Part shown: in pieces, positions 43,422 through 51,063 of the stretch
Layout of the letters: each line of letters starts with the position of its first letter
Position numbering within the stretch: position 1 is the first letter of the stretch
Assembly: GCA_937928795.1 (NCBI GenBank)
Contig: CALFWB010000118.1
Span: 1-51,754 of the forward strand
Source: an uncultured Anaerolineales bacterium
GTDB lineage: Bacteria > Chloroflexota > Anaerolineae > Anaerolineales > UBA4823
Length of the DNA: 51,754 nucleotides
Reading direction: 5' to 3'
The notes under the pieces: generated by a model
The model's input: only the letters and a program-made list of their open reading frames with translations
Told to the model about the DNA's origin: nothing
Database searches by the model: none
Program-made: the position numbers and the translations under genes

Positions 43422-44021
43422 TCAAACCATGGAGCCGACAAATCGCCAAGGAACGCTGCGCCACGGTTCCTGTACTGTATATAACCCCACCCGCGGTGTC
43501 TTGGTCACGTTTAGGGAGAGAATTGGGCTGCCATCTGCCAAGCTTTCAACCGATAGGAGAGCGTTGGGTTGACAGAGATCATATCCATTCCATTTGCCAT
43601 CAATGTTCAACGCCTGACAAAGTTTTGCCGGCCCGTTTGTCCATAAATGACGAGGTTGACCGTTGCGCCGTTGCGCTACGATGTCCTCACCCTCTTCAAG
43701 TTGAATGGCACGGATGAGGACTGCTGCAGGAAAGCCTTCTCGCTCGGTGACGAAGTTCAGCAGCCAGTGCATTCCATAGGTGAAGTACACATAAGCGTAA
43801 CCTGGCGGACCATACATCACTTTGGTGCGCGGGGTCAAGCCGGCGCGAGCGTGACAACCTTGATCCTCTTCTCCAATATAGGCTTCGGTTTCAAGAATAA
43901 TACCGCTCAGGCGACGCCCATTCTCAATACGCACCAAGCGCATTCCTAATAAATCCTCAGCAACCCGTAGCGTCGGGCGATCGAAGAACGCGCGAGGTAG
44001 TGGGCGAGAGCTGTCCACCAT
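43422..44021 (-). CDS. 3-methyladenine DNA glycosylase (AAG/MPG family)
   Basis: 199 residues. Base-excision glycosylase removing alkylated purines; the catalytic Glu is in GIILETEAYIGEEDQ, followed by GPPGYAYVYFTYGMHWLLNFVTE and RAIQLEEGED. Homologues are about 195-210 residues. ATG 44021 lies just after the epimerase stop (44030-44032); the open frame runs to 44159 only as overlap with the epimerase. No clear ribosome site precedes the start, so translation may depend on coupling. Confidence 0.92.
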   Translation of the reverse strand: MVDSSRPLPRAFFDRPTLRVAEDLLGMRLVRIENGRRLSGIILETEAYIGEEDQGCHARAGLTPRTKVMYGPPGYAYVYFTYGMHWLLNFVTEREGFPAAVLIRAIQLEEGEDIVAQRRNGQPRHLWTNGPAKLCQALNIDGKWNGYDLCQPNALLSVESLADGSPILSLNVTKTPRVGLYTVQEPWRSVPWRFVGSMV

Positions 44022-44029
44022 GACGAAGA

Positions 44030-44977
44030 TTAGCGGCGAATGCGAACGGGTTCCTTGCGGAAGAGCGGATCTTTTTCGAGGGTTAGGCGTAGACCCTCTT
44101 CGAGGGAGACCCGCGGTTGAAACGTTAGGATTTCCTTCGCCAAGCTGATATCTGCGCACATTCGTGAAACTCCCGGATCATTGCGTGGATTATAAATAAT
44201 CTCTGCGTCCGAATTGGTGAGCTTAAGCACCAAACGGGCGAGTTCACGGACGCTGGTTTCACGACCGCTGCCGATGTTCAGTATCCGATGATTGACATTC
44301 GGTGCTGTGGAGGCAGCGATCATGGCTCGGACAACGTCATCAATATAAACGTAATCCCGCGTCTGAAGCCCTTCTCCGTGAATGACAATGGTGCCGTTGC
44401 GCACCGCTTGGCGTAAGAAGTAGGGGATGACCGGCGGATGAGAGGCGGGCAAGCGCTGACCCGGGCCATAGGCATTGAAAACCCGTAAACAGACCGTTTC
44501 AATCCCCCACAAATCACCGATTGTGCGCACGTAGAATTCTGCCGCTAGCTTGGAGACCGCATAAGGTGAGCGTGGTTTCGGCTTAATCTCTTCGTGCAAA
44601 GGTTGGGTATGTTGTTCTCCATAGACAGCGCCTGAAGAGATGAGCACAACCCGCCGCACACCGACATCGCGCATCGCTTCCATAAGGCTGACGGTGCCGC
44701 CCACGTTGACCGCATTATACTCGCGCGGATACAACACCGATTCTTGTACGGAGACGCGCGCTGCCAAATGATAGACACAGTCCACATCTTGAAGAAGGGT
44801 CCACAATTTTGGGCGGTCATTGACATCCCCGCGCGTGAAATGGACATCGGGCGAGAGCGCAGCCGGGTCTCCGGTGGAGAGGTCATCCAACCCACGCACC
44901 TCGTGCCCTTCACGTGCCAGTTGATTGGCTAATGCGGATCCTAAAAAGCCTGCTGCCCCGGTGACGAGAAAGTTCAT
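44030..44977 (-). CDS. NAD-dependent nucleotide-sugar epimerase/dehydratase
   Basis: 315 residues of the extended SDR family: N-terminal MNFLVTGAAGFLGSALANQLAREGHEVRGLDDLSTG, SSGAVYGE, and the catalytic YAVSKLAAE (Tyr-x3-Lys), with the UDP-sugar-binding FNAYGPGQ. Similar to UDP-glucose 4-epimerases; the exact sugar is undetermined. ATG 44977 is chosen because the frame beyond it (to 45121) crosses the 78-bp element copy B. A TATAAT hexamer (44988-44993, complement) ends 10 nt before the ATG, suggesting an almost leaderless mRNA. Confidence 0.9.
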   Translation of the reverse strand: MNFLVTGAAGFLGSALANQLAREGHEVRGLDDLSTGDPAALSPDVHFTRGDVNDRPKLWTLLQDVDCVYHLAARVSVQESVLYPREYNAVNVGGTVSLMEAMRDVGVRRVVLISSGAVYGEQHTQPLHEEIKPKPRSPYAVSKLAAEFYVRTIGDLWGIETVCLRVFNAYGPGQRLPASHPPVIPYFLRQAVRNGTIVIHGEGLQTRDYVYIDDVVRAMIAASTAPNVNHRILNIGSGRETSVRELARLVLKLTNSDAEIIYNPRNDPGVSRMCADISLAKEILTFQPRVSLEEGLRLTLEKDPLFRKEPVRIRR

Positions 44978-45073
44978 CCTAGCGAGGATTATAGCATGAA
45001 GCGAAAGGATTTCCTGATAATCATACCCAATTTTAATCCATCTGATGACGAAGACAATTGGTTGGTTAGGGCC

Positions 45074-45151
45074 GTGGGCACTCAAAAGTTGTTGGCAACA
45101 TTGCTTTGTAGGACAACTCATTGAGTTGTCCTACAACTTTTGCGTGGACAC
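45074..45151 (+). mobile_element. 78-bp MITE-like element, copy B
   Basis: GTGGGCACTCAAAAGTTGT at the left and ...GTGGACAC at the right, with the central palindrome 45108-45134 (GTAGG...CCTAC). No target duplication is visible. It lies 96 bp upstream of the epimerase, with the GTGGGCACTC end facing that gene. Confidence 0.8.
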
Positions 45152-45312
45152 CTGAGCAACGTGTAGCATAAACTTCAGCTCGTACAGTAACATAAGCTTT
45201 AGCTTGTGGAACGCAACACATTCTTGCTAAAAGATGAACAAATGTGTAAACTTAGAATTGCTGTAATACAACCTGTCTTGCACCCTAACCCCTTCGGCAG
45301 GGTATCGACAAG
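45152..45312. repeat. Intergenic repeats between copy B and the tandem array
   Basis: Contains degenerate GTAGCATAAACTTCAGCTCG / GTAACATAAGCTTTAGCTTG copies of the 83-bp family (about 45165-45215), then AT-rich DNA and ACCCTAACCCCTTCGG. No gene seen. Confidence 0.5.
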
Positions 45313-45432
45313 CCCTTCGACAGGCTCAGGGCAGCGCCCTTCGACAGGCTCAGGACGGCGCCCATCGACAGGCTCAGGGCAGCGCCCTTCGACAGGCTCA
45401 GGGCAGCGCCCTTCGACAGGCTCAGGGCAGCG
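45313..45432. repeat. Tandem repeat, five 24-bp units
   Basis: Five contiguous 24-bp units, each containing (C/A)TCGACAGGCTCAGG, at 45313, 45337, 45361, 45385 and 45409. Unit 2 has GGACGGCG and unit 3 has CCCATCG in place of CCCTTCG. Single units of the same family occur at about 13110 and 13378. The GC-rich palindromic repeat family follows at 45433-45500. Confidence 0.85.
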
Positions 45433-45565
45433 CCCCGCCCCTTCTCCCAAAGGGCAGAATGACAAACTCCCCTCTCCCAGCGGGAGCAGAGCCGAGGGTG
45501 AGGGAAGCATTTACCCGCCATGCTTCGAGCGAATTACAAATTGACTACTGAAAGTGATAGCGGTC

Positions 45566-45859
45566 CTATGCTAAACCTTTGAGGATGTTGCTGATTTCGT
45601 CTTTCGTGAAGGCGCGCAAAGTCGTTGTTCGGATATTCCCTTGTCTGCCTGCGCCGAGTAGAAAGCGATTCATGGTTTCATCATCGGGTGCTTCGGCGAC
45701 CATCACGGCGTCATACGGTCCCATCGTCCACCATTCGGTGATAATGCGCACGCCCACCTGCTGGGCGATCCGTTCAGCCTGGCTGACTCGGTTAGGGTCG
45801 TCCTTAATGGTGCGGATTCCTTGATCGGTCAAATTGATCAGAACAATATAAGCTGGCAT
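45566..45859 (-). CDS. GYD-domain protein
   Basis: 97 residues. The start MPAYIVLINLTDQGIRTIKD and the WTMGPYDAVMVAEAPDDETMNRFLL segment match the GYD family (named after the GYD motif, here GPYD), small ferredoxin-like proteins of unknown function. GAGGAAAAT precedes ATG 45859; the frame extends to 45964 only by running into tRNA-Ser. It lies 60 nt downstream of that tRNA on the same strand and may be co-transcribed with it. Confidence 0.88.
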   Translation of the reverse strand: MPAYIVLINLTDQGIRTIKDDPNRVSQAERIAQQVGVRIITEWWTMGPYDAVMVAEAPDDETMNRFLLGAGRQGNIRTTTLRAFTKDEISNILKGLA

Positions 45860-45919
45860 ATTTTCCTCACTTTCTAGAAAATGCAACAAAATGACTCTCG
45901 CTGCGCCAAGCCTTAGAGG

Positions 45920-46007
45920 CGGAGAGGGTGGGATTCGAACCCACGGTGGATACAAGACCCACAACGGTTTTCGAGACCGCCCCGTTCAACCACTCCGGCA
46001 CCTCTCC
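45920..46007 (-). tRNA. tRNA-Ser (anticodon CGA)
   Basis: An 88-nt class II tRNA. The acceptor stem GGAGAGG/CCTCTCC has discriminator G; the anticodon loop is CTCGAAA; there is a long variable arm (TGTGGGTCTTGTATCCAC) and a T arm GTGGG-TTCGAAT-CCCAC. CCA is not encoded. A TATAAT (46052-46057 complement) with a weak TTTCCC -35 lies upstream. Confidence 0.95.
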
Positions 46008-46051
46008 AATGTTGTGGTGAGCTTCGTTGCATGGGCTGGGGTATTAGGGAC

Positions 46052-46080
46052 ATTATACTAGAAATGTTGTCTGTGGGAAA
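46052..46080 (-). promoter_or_regulatory. Putative tRNA-Ser promoter
   Basis: TATAAT (46052-46057) preceded at 17 nt by TTTCCC (46075-46080), minus strand. The -10 is consensus but the -35 is poor. Confidence 0.5.
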
Positions 46081-46095
46081 GTAACTATAACGATT

Positions 46096-46173
46096 GTGTG
46101 CACTCAAAAATTGTTGGCAACATTGCTTTGTCGGACAACTCATTGAGTTGTCCGACAACTTTTGCGTAGACAC
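46096..46173 (+). mobile_element. 78-bp MITE-like element, copy C
   Basis: GTGTGCACTCAAAAATTGT at the left and GTAGACAC at the right. It is flanked by a perfect 8-bp direct repeat TAACGATT (46088-46095 and 46174-46181), the sign of transposition. It lies 15 bp upstream of the putative -35 of tRNA-Ser, with the GTGTGCACTC end facing it. Confidence 0.85.
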
Positions 46174-46181
46174 TAACGATT

Positions 46182-46456
46182 GTAACAGTGCCGATCGCGG
46201 TTGATTTTGAAGGAGCGAAATGAAAGGCAGGTGTGTTGGTTAACAAACGTGTCCAGCCACCGGCTTCGCTGCACTTCGCCGCCGCTGAAGTGCGGGTTGT
46301 TAGCTTGCCTTCTCCTCTCAATCACAGGTGAGTATAATTCATGCAGGACGTTTTCAAGTAGTTGAGGGGTGTAAGCATGGCATCTACGACAGCAATTATG
46401 GCAGGATAAAAAATGTCGGGATCCTTACCCTAAGAAGTTCATCTGGTTTCATCCCA
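46182..46456. other. Intergenic region after the MalG-like permease
   Basis: 275 nt with no supported gene. A GCACTTC/GAAGTGC hairpin (about 46272-46294) is present but lacks a T-run. Confidence 0.4.
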
Positions 46457-47302
46457 TTAGCCCTTGAGCGCACCTGCCAAAATGCCACGAATGAAGTATC
46501 GTCCGAGCAACAGGAAGAAAATCAGCGGGATGGCGACGGCAATCAGGGCAGCCGCCATCTGAAGGTTATACAAGACGATCGTTGTCCCTTTCGCCTCTGC
46601 CATGACGACTTGGACAGTCTGGGTTTTGGGAGAGGACAGCGAGAGGGCAAGGAAGAATTCGTTCCAAACTTGGGTGAAGACGATGATGGCAACCGAAGCG
46701 TAGGCCGGCAGAGAGATGGGCATAATCACGCGGAAGAAGGTTTGAATCTTCGATGCGCCGTCCACCTCGGCCGCTTCCTCAAGTTCGCGCGGAATGGAGA
46801 GGAAAAACGTCCCCATCAAAACCGAGGCTAGAGGCACATTAAGGATCAAATAGGCGCCGATCAGCCCCCAATAGGTCAGGGCTAGTTTGGTTTTTGCCAT
46901 GAAAATGACCAAAGGAATAATCACGGCTTGATAAGGTAAGTACAAGGCAATACCGACCAGTACAAAGAGGACACGGGTAAAAGTCGTGCGGGTGCGGCTG
47001 AGGTAATAACCGCCCAAACCACCGATCAACGCAGAGAGAAACGTCACTGAAAAGGAGATAATACACGAATTAATCAAGCGCGGCAGCATGTGACTGCGGA
47101 ATTGAGCGCTGCCGTAGAGAACTTCGCGATAATTACTGAATTGCGGATTGCCGCTCAAGGAAAGATAGCTACCGCGATTGATTTCCTCAATGGTCTTGAG
47201 GGAAGTGGTGACCATGACATAAATGGGTAGCAAATATGCCAGCGAAAGGATGATTAGGGTAAGGAAAACGATGAGTTGGACTGTGCGATTTTTGCTTTTC
47301 AT
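46457..47302 (-). CDS. ABC sugar importer permease (MalG-like)
   Basis: 281 residues, six predicted transmembrane helices. It has the conserved EAA loop (EELEEAAEVDGASKIQTFFRVIMPIS) that docks the ATPase. Carbohydrate-uptake type 1 (CUT1) inner subunit. The start overlaps the MalF-like stop by 4 nt. No ATPase is encoded here; CUT1 importers commonly share a multitasking MsmK-like ATPase encoded elsewhere. It forms the translocation pore with the 47299-48207 protein for the sugar bound by the 48342-49730 lipoprotein. Confidence 0.93.
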   Translation of the reverse strand: MKSKNRTVQLIVFLTLIILSLAYLLPIYVMVTTSLKTIEEINRGSYLSLSGNPQFSNYREVLYGSAQFRSHMLPRLINSCIISFSVTFLSALIGGLGGYYLSRTRTTFTRVLFVLVGIALYLPYQAVIIPLVIFMAKTKLALTYWGLIGAYLILNVPLASVLMGTFFLSIPRELEEAAEVDGASKIQTFFRVIMPISLPAYASVAIIVFTQVWNEFFLALSLSSPKTQTVQVVMAEAKGTTIVLYNLQMAAALIAVAIPLIFFLLLGRYFIRGILAGALKG

Positions 47303-48207
47303 TCAAACCACTTCCTGAGGGCATAGACGGTATAGGGAATGATGAGGATAAACGCCATAAGAAAGATGATCACCCCTAAGCCGGCGCCGGCCGAGAAAAG
47401 GCGCTGTTGGAAGGTCGTAATCCACATATTCAAGGCGAGAACATCGGTTTGGATGCCCGGTCCCCCGAAAGTGACGATGTACACAATATCAAAGACCTTC
47501 AAGGTGGAAATGAGCAACAAAGAGACCAGCACCATTAATCCGGAGCGGATATTGGGGATCACGATCGAGAAGAGAATGCGTAACTTCCCTGCCCCGTCCA
47601 CCGTGGCCGCTTCAATCATCTCTTGCAGCTCAGAGGTTCGGAAAGAGGACTGGGTAATGATCACCGCAAATCCGAGGTACTGCCAAATGAAGATCAGAAT
47701 GAGCCAATAGGTCGCATTCTGCGGATCTGTGGTGAATCTCAATTGGCTATTGATTCCGATCTCGCGTAGAAGGGTGTTAAATACGCCGCGGTTGGGTTCG
47801 TACATCCAAGACCAAATCGTGCCGGTGACAATGAAAGACATTGCCACAGGGTAGAGGATGAGCGTGCGTACGTAAGACTCAACAACGGGAAACGGAGAAA
47901 GTTCGAGCAAGTAGGCGAGAAAGATAGCAAGGATAACTGTCGGAAAGACGCCCAAAATTAACCACTTTAGATTGTTTTGCACATCTACCCAGAAGCGCGG
48001 TTGGGCGACAATAAATTGATACCACTTAAAACCGACCAGTTGATAATTGGGGGTTATGGTTTTCCAATCGGAGAAAGAAACGTAGATCGTCCAAACGAGT
48101 GTTCCGTAAAGGATGATTAGGAAGATCAACATCGGGAAGAGGAACACCATTAGGTCAAGAAAAGTATATTGCTTTCTCTTGTACTTTTTTGGTTTTTGGA
48201 GCGTCAA
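47299..48207 (-). CDS. ABC sugar importer permease (MalF-like)
   Basis: 302 residues from TTG 48207, with six helices and an EAA loop (LQEMIEAATVDGAGKLRILFSIVIPN). CUT1 family. GAGGAAGAG precedes the TTG. An open frame with ATG continues to 48291, but that ATG lies inside the stable hairpin at 48274-48310, so I reject it. The hairpin separates this gene from the upstream binding-protein gene and may set their relative amounts. Confidence 0.85.
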   Translation of the reverse strand: MTLQKPKKYKRKQYTFLDLMVFLFPMLIFLIILYGTLVWTIYVSFSDWKTITPNYQLVGFKWYQFIVAQPRFWVDVQNNLKWLILGVFPTVILAIFLAYLLELSPFPVVESYVRTLILYPVAMSFIVTGTIWSWMYEPNRGVFNTLLREIGINSQLRFTTDPQNATYWLILIFIWQYLGFAVIITQSSFRTSELQEMIEAATVDGAGKLRILFSIVIPNIRSGLMVLVSLLLISTLKVFDIVYIVTFGGPGIQTDVLALNMWITTFQQRLFSAGAGLGVIIFLMAFILIIPYTVYALRKWFE

Positions 48208-48273
48208 CTTTCTCTTCCTCGCTTTTGGGTTTAACCGTACAGAAAAGGAAAACTCTGAATTTATTGTATTTGG

Positions 48274-48310
48274 AAATTGGTAGGGATGCAAGCAGCATCC
48301 CTACCAATTT
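48274..48310 (-). terminator. 16-bp hairpin between binding-protein and permease genes
   Basis: AAATTGGTAGGGATGC and GCATCCCTACCAATTT form a perfect 16-bp stem with a 5-nt loop, in the 134-nt gap after the binding-protein stop. There is no clear T-run beyond the stem, so it may be an attenuator or a 3'-end stabiliser for the abundant upstream mRNA rather than a full terminator. Confidence 0.7.
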
Positions 48311-48341
48311 TCTAAGCAAGCCTAACCTTCCTGCATCAGGA

Positions 48342-49730
48342 TTATGGCCACTGATACCACGCTGAAGCTTCCTTGACGCCGTAGGTGACCATCATATTGG
48401 CTGTTTCGGTGATGGCTTTCTCGACATCGGGTTGAGCGAGGAAAGCCGAGATGATGTCCCAATAGATGGGTTGAGCGGTTGCCGGCAGGATGCTGCCGTG
48501 CTGGTCAAGGATGAGCTTGCCGGGGTTCTGGCTGACGTAGGTCTGCAGTTCTTGGCGGATCGGATCCGGGAACTCGGTCGGGGCAATGTCGGTGCGGGCA
48601 AAGAGACCGCCTTGAGTGACATCGGTCGGGATCTGCAATTCGGGCGAGGCAACCACCCGCAGCCAGTTGAGGGTCTCTTCCGGATTAGGAGCGTTCGTTG
48701 CTAAGCCATAGCAGTCCGGATGGAAGAGCAAGATGCGTTCTGGCACTTGCGGGAAGGTTACTGCGCCGAAATCCACACCGGGTTGCCAATTAGAACCTTT
48801 GACAAAGGCGCCGATTGCCCAAGTTCCCATAATCACCATGGCGGCTTTCTCCGAGCCGACCAGAGCCACCGATTGATCCCAAGTCAAGCCGGCATGATCG
48901 CTGTTGATGTAAGGGATCAACTTCTGGAATTTCTCCAGAGAAGCGCGGAAGACAGGATCGTTGGCAACATCGATCTCGCCTTTGAACAGTTTGACATAGT
49001 ATTCAGGCCCACCCTCTTCTAACAAGATGCTGTCGAAGACGAAGGCATCGCCCCATTTTTCCTTTGAGCCGAGGCCAAGGCACACCATATCGGGCTTAGC
49101 GGCTTTGATCGCTTCGCAGGCTGCCAATAGCTCATCGAATTTGGTAGGAGCGCTGAGCCCTAACTCCTCAAACAGCTTCAGGTTGTAATAGAGGATGTTT
49201 TGGATGTGCATGTTCAAAGGCACGACATACGGATGCCCGTCAACGGTGACCGCTTTGGCAAGTGGGCCGGGGATGACGTTGGCGTAGTCGAGTTCCTTCC
49301 ACAGGTCATCCAACGGTTGCAGGGCGCCGCTATCGACATAGTTCTTCAGTTCTGCGCCACCCAGAGTCTGGAACGTGTCTGGTGGAATGCCAGCAATAAT
49401 TCGCGATTGCAGAACGACCCGATGGCTGACGCCGCCGCCACCCGGCACAGGGTTCTCGACCACTTCGATGTCCGGATGCTTTGCTTTTAGGGCAGCAAAC
49501 ATGGCGTCGGCTGCCTCGCGCTCACCGGGCGCCGTCCACCAGTGGAAGATCTCCAGCTTCTTCGGCTTGGGCGCCGGAGTCGGGGTAACAACCTGAACGA
49601 TGGTTTCACCCGGCTTCTCAACGATAACCGTTTCGATGATTTTCTCCGGCGTAGCTGGAGCAGGCTGGCAGGCGGTCAATACCGCGCCGGCAAGCATGAC
49701 AACCAGCATCAAGATAGAAAGTTTTTTCAT
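48342..49730 (-). CDS. Sugar-binding lipoprotein of the ABC importer
   Basis: 462 residues: signal peptide with lipobox (LAGAVLTAC), a Pro/Thr linker, then a family-1 binding protein (EIFHWWTAPGEREAADAMFAALKAKHPDIEV and DKLWKELDY-like hinge segments). It captures a sugar outside the membrane for the two permeases. AGGAGAACCC precedes ATG 49730; an ATG at 49775 is rejected. A small ORF overlaps its start by ATGA. Sugar identity is unknown. Confidence 0.9.
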   Translation of the reverse strand: MKKLSILMLVVMLAGAVLTACQPAPATPEKIIETVIVEKPGETIVQVVTPTPAPKPKKLEIFHWWTAPGEREAADAMFAALKAKHPDIEVVENPVPGGGGVSHRVVLQSRIIAGIPPDTFQTLGGAELKNYVDSGALQPLDDLWKELDYANVIPGPLAKAVTVDGHPYVVPLNMHIQNILYYNLKLFEELGLSAPTKFDELLAACEAIKAAKPDMVCLGLGSKEKWGDAFVFDSILLEEGGPEYYVKLFKGEIDVANDPVFRASLEKFQKLIPYINSDHAGLTWDQSVALVGSEKAAMVIMGTWAIGAFVKGSNWQPGVDFGAVTFPQVPERILLFHPDCYGLATNAPNPEETLNWLRVVASPELQIPTDVTQGGLFARTDIAPTEFPDPIRQELQTYVSQNPGKLILDQHGSILPATAQPIYWDIISAFLAQPDVEKAITETANMMVTYGVKEASAWYQWP

Positions 49731-49807
49731 GGGTTCTCCTCCATTCTGAGAATAAAAAGATGGTTTGTGAAACATTTGGAAAAACTATCGAGATTCCCTG
49801 CTCCCAA
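49727..49807 (-). CDS. Possible 26-residue leader ORF coupled to the binding-protein gene
   Basis: TTG start at 49807, five nt after a perfect AAGGAGG Shine-Dalgarno (AAGGAGGTGA is the longest match). The ORF (MGAGNLDSFSKCFTNHLF-type, 26 residues) ends in a TGA overlapping the ATG of the lipoprotein gene (ATGA). The strong ribosome site otherwise has no start codon at a usable distance. It may boost translation of the binding protein or be an attenuator. Speculative. Confidence 0.45.
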   Translation of the reverse strand: MGAGNLDSFSKCFTNHLFILRMEENP

Positions 49808-49833
49808 CTTCACCTCCTTTCTCTCTAGCCAAA

Positions 49834-50850
49834 TTAACCAACCCGCTGCGTTGATTGACGCAGTACAAAGGTGGTATCAACCGTGATTCGAGATTTTGCA
49901 GCCTCTTTGCCGTTGCGGATCATCTCTAGTAACATCTGCATTGCCATTTTGCCGATCTCCCGCCTTGGGAGGGCAATGGTAGATAGCGAGGGGGATACCT
50001 TGCTGGCTAAGTCAATGTCATCTAACCCAACCACCGAAAGATCCTTAGGCAGTTCTAAGCCACTATTGCGAGCTGCCCACACAAGGCCTAGAGCCATGAG
50101 ATCATTGGCAGCGAAGACGGCGGTTGGTCTGGGGTTAAGTTGCCAAAGTTGCTCAAAAGCTTTCCGCCCACCCTCGATGCGCAAGTCACCTTCAATAATT
50201 GCGGCTTGTTGAGGGTCTAGTCCGTTCTGTTCTAAAGCCTTGAGGAAGCATTGCTTGCGCACTTGGGCTGTCCATAGACTCAAGGGTCCGCTGACGTGGG
50301 CAATCCGCTGATGACCGCCTTCAACCAAATGGCGAACAGCCTGTTGAATTCCGCTTTCAAAGTTGATAGTGATGGTTGAAGCCATCTCTTGCAGATTGCT
50401 GTCTTCCCAGTCTAGCACCACGGCATGAATCTGGTTTTCGACAGCTTCTTGAACCATTTGCAGACTCATGCTGCTGGACATAAACAGGATTCCATCGACG
50501 GATTTATCCACCAGCGATTGCACCAATTTCAGCCCGCGCTCAAGATCATAGTTTGTGTTGCACAAAAATATCGAATAATCCTCCGTAAAGGCGATCTCCT
50601 CGACCCCTAAAATGACGTCGGGATAAAACGGATTGCTCACGTCAGAGATTAAGAGGCCGGCTGTTTTGGTGCGCTTGGAAATCAGGCTGCGGGCAACTTG
50701 ACTGGGCCGATAACCCAATTCTTCGATAGCGTTGAGGACTTTTTGGCGCGTTGCCTCTTCGACAACCCGCGTTTTATTTAAGACGTGGGATACGGTTGAT
50801 TGCGATACCCCGGCTCGGTTGGCAACGTCCCTGATCGTGACTCGGTTCAT
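49834..50850 (-). CDS. LacI-family transcriptional regulator
   Basis: 338 residues. N-terminal HTH VTIRDVANRAGVSQSTVSHVLNKTRVVEEATRQKVLNAIEELGYRPS, followed by a periplasmic-binding-like sensor domain (GLLISDVSNPFYPDVILGVEEIA). ATG 50850 is chosen because the family starts MNRVTIRDVANRAG; the frame extends to 50925 across the operator and promoter. It precedes the importer genes on the same strand (103 nt to the lipoprotein ATG), likely repressing the operon until its sugar inducer binds. Confidence 0.93.
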   Translation of the reverse strand: MNRVTIRDVANRAGVSQSTVSHVLNKTRVVEEATRQKVLNAIEELGYRPSQVARSLISKRTKTAGLLISDVSNPFYPDVILGVEEIAFTEDYSIFLCNTNYDLERGLKLVQSLVDKSVDGILFMSSSMSLQMVQEAVENQIHAVVLDWEDSNLQEMASTITINFESGIQQAVRHLVEGGHQRIAHVSGPLSLWTAQVRKQCFLKALEQNGLDPQQAAIIEGDLRIEGGRKAFEQLWQLNPRPTAVFAANDLMALGLVWAARNSGLELPKDLSVVGLDDIDLASKVSPSLSTIALPRREIGKMAMQMLLEMIRNGKEAAKSRITVDTTFVLRQSTQRVG

Positions 50851-50901
50851 CGAGGATTCTCTTTTCTCTCCTGTAAACGGGAATTCGATCAAAAAGCATA
50901 A

Positions 50902-50921
50902 AACCGTTTGCGCAACCGCTT
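50902..50921 (-). promoter_or_regulatory. Possible LacI-type operator
   Basis: AACCGTTTGCGCAACCGCTT-like sequence, imperfectly palindromic around TGCGCA, just downstream of the predicted transcription start. Fits autoregulation by the LacI protein. Confidence 0.5.
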
Positions 50922-50930
50922 TCAAGGGAA

Positions 50931-50959
50931 ATCATAGCATATTCTGAAGCGTTTGTCAA
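50931..50959 (-). promoter_or_regulatory. Sigma70 promoter of the lacI-ABC operon
   Basis: TTGACA (50954-50959), 17-nt spacer, TATGAT (50931-50936), on the minus strand. Near-consensus. The start is about 75 nt before ATG 50850. Confidence 0.85.
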
Positions 50960-50971
50960 CTTAAAAAAGCT

Positions 50972-51049
50972 ATGTGCACTCAAAAATTGTTGGCAACATT
51001 GCTTTGTCGAACAACTCATTGAGTTGTCCGACAACTTTTGCGTGGGCAC
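50972..51049 (+). mobile_element. 78-bp MITE-like element, copy D
   Basis: ATGTGCACTCAAAAATTGT at the left (first G replaced by A) and ...GTGGGCAC at the right, with the central palindrome having one mismatch (GTCGA...CCGAC). Flanks AAAAAGCT and AAGTCGCT share 5 of 8 positions, a possible decayed duplication. It sits 12 bp upstream of the lacI -35 and 14 bp after the stop of the ribonuclease gene. Confidence 0.8.
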
Positions 51050-51063
51050 AAGTCGCTTAAGGT

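Noticed and set aside
44022..44159. 46-residue N-terminal extension of the 3-methyladenine glycosylase
   Set aside because: It overlaps the 3' end of the epimerase gene in another frame; the family begins near ATG 44021.
48208..48291. N-terminal extension of the MalF-like permease beginning at ATG 48291
   Set aside because: That ATG lies inside the 16-bp hairpin and the extension is not permease-like; TTG 48207 with GAGGAAGAG is better.
50972..51049. Recurring short peptide MSC(P/S)TKQCCQQ(L/F)LSAH at the start of several open frames
   Set aside because: It is the translation of the 78-bp element in one frame (copies B, C, D), not a conserved peptide.
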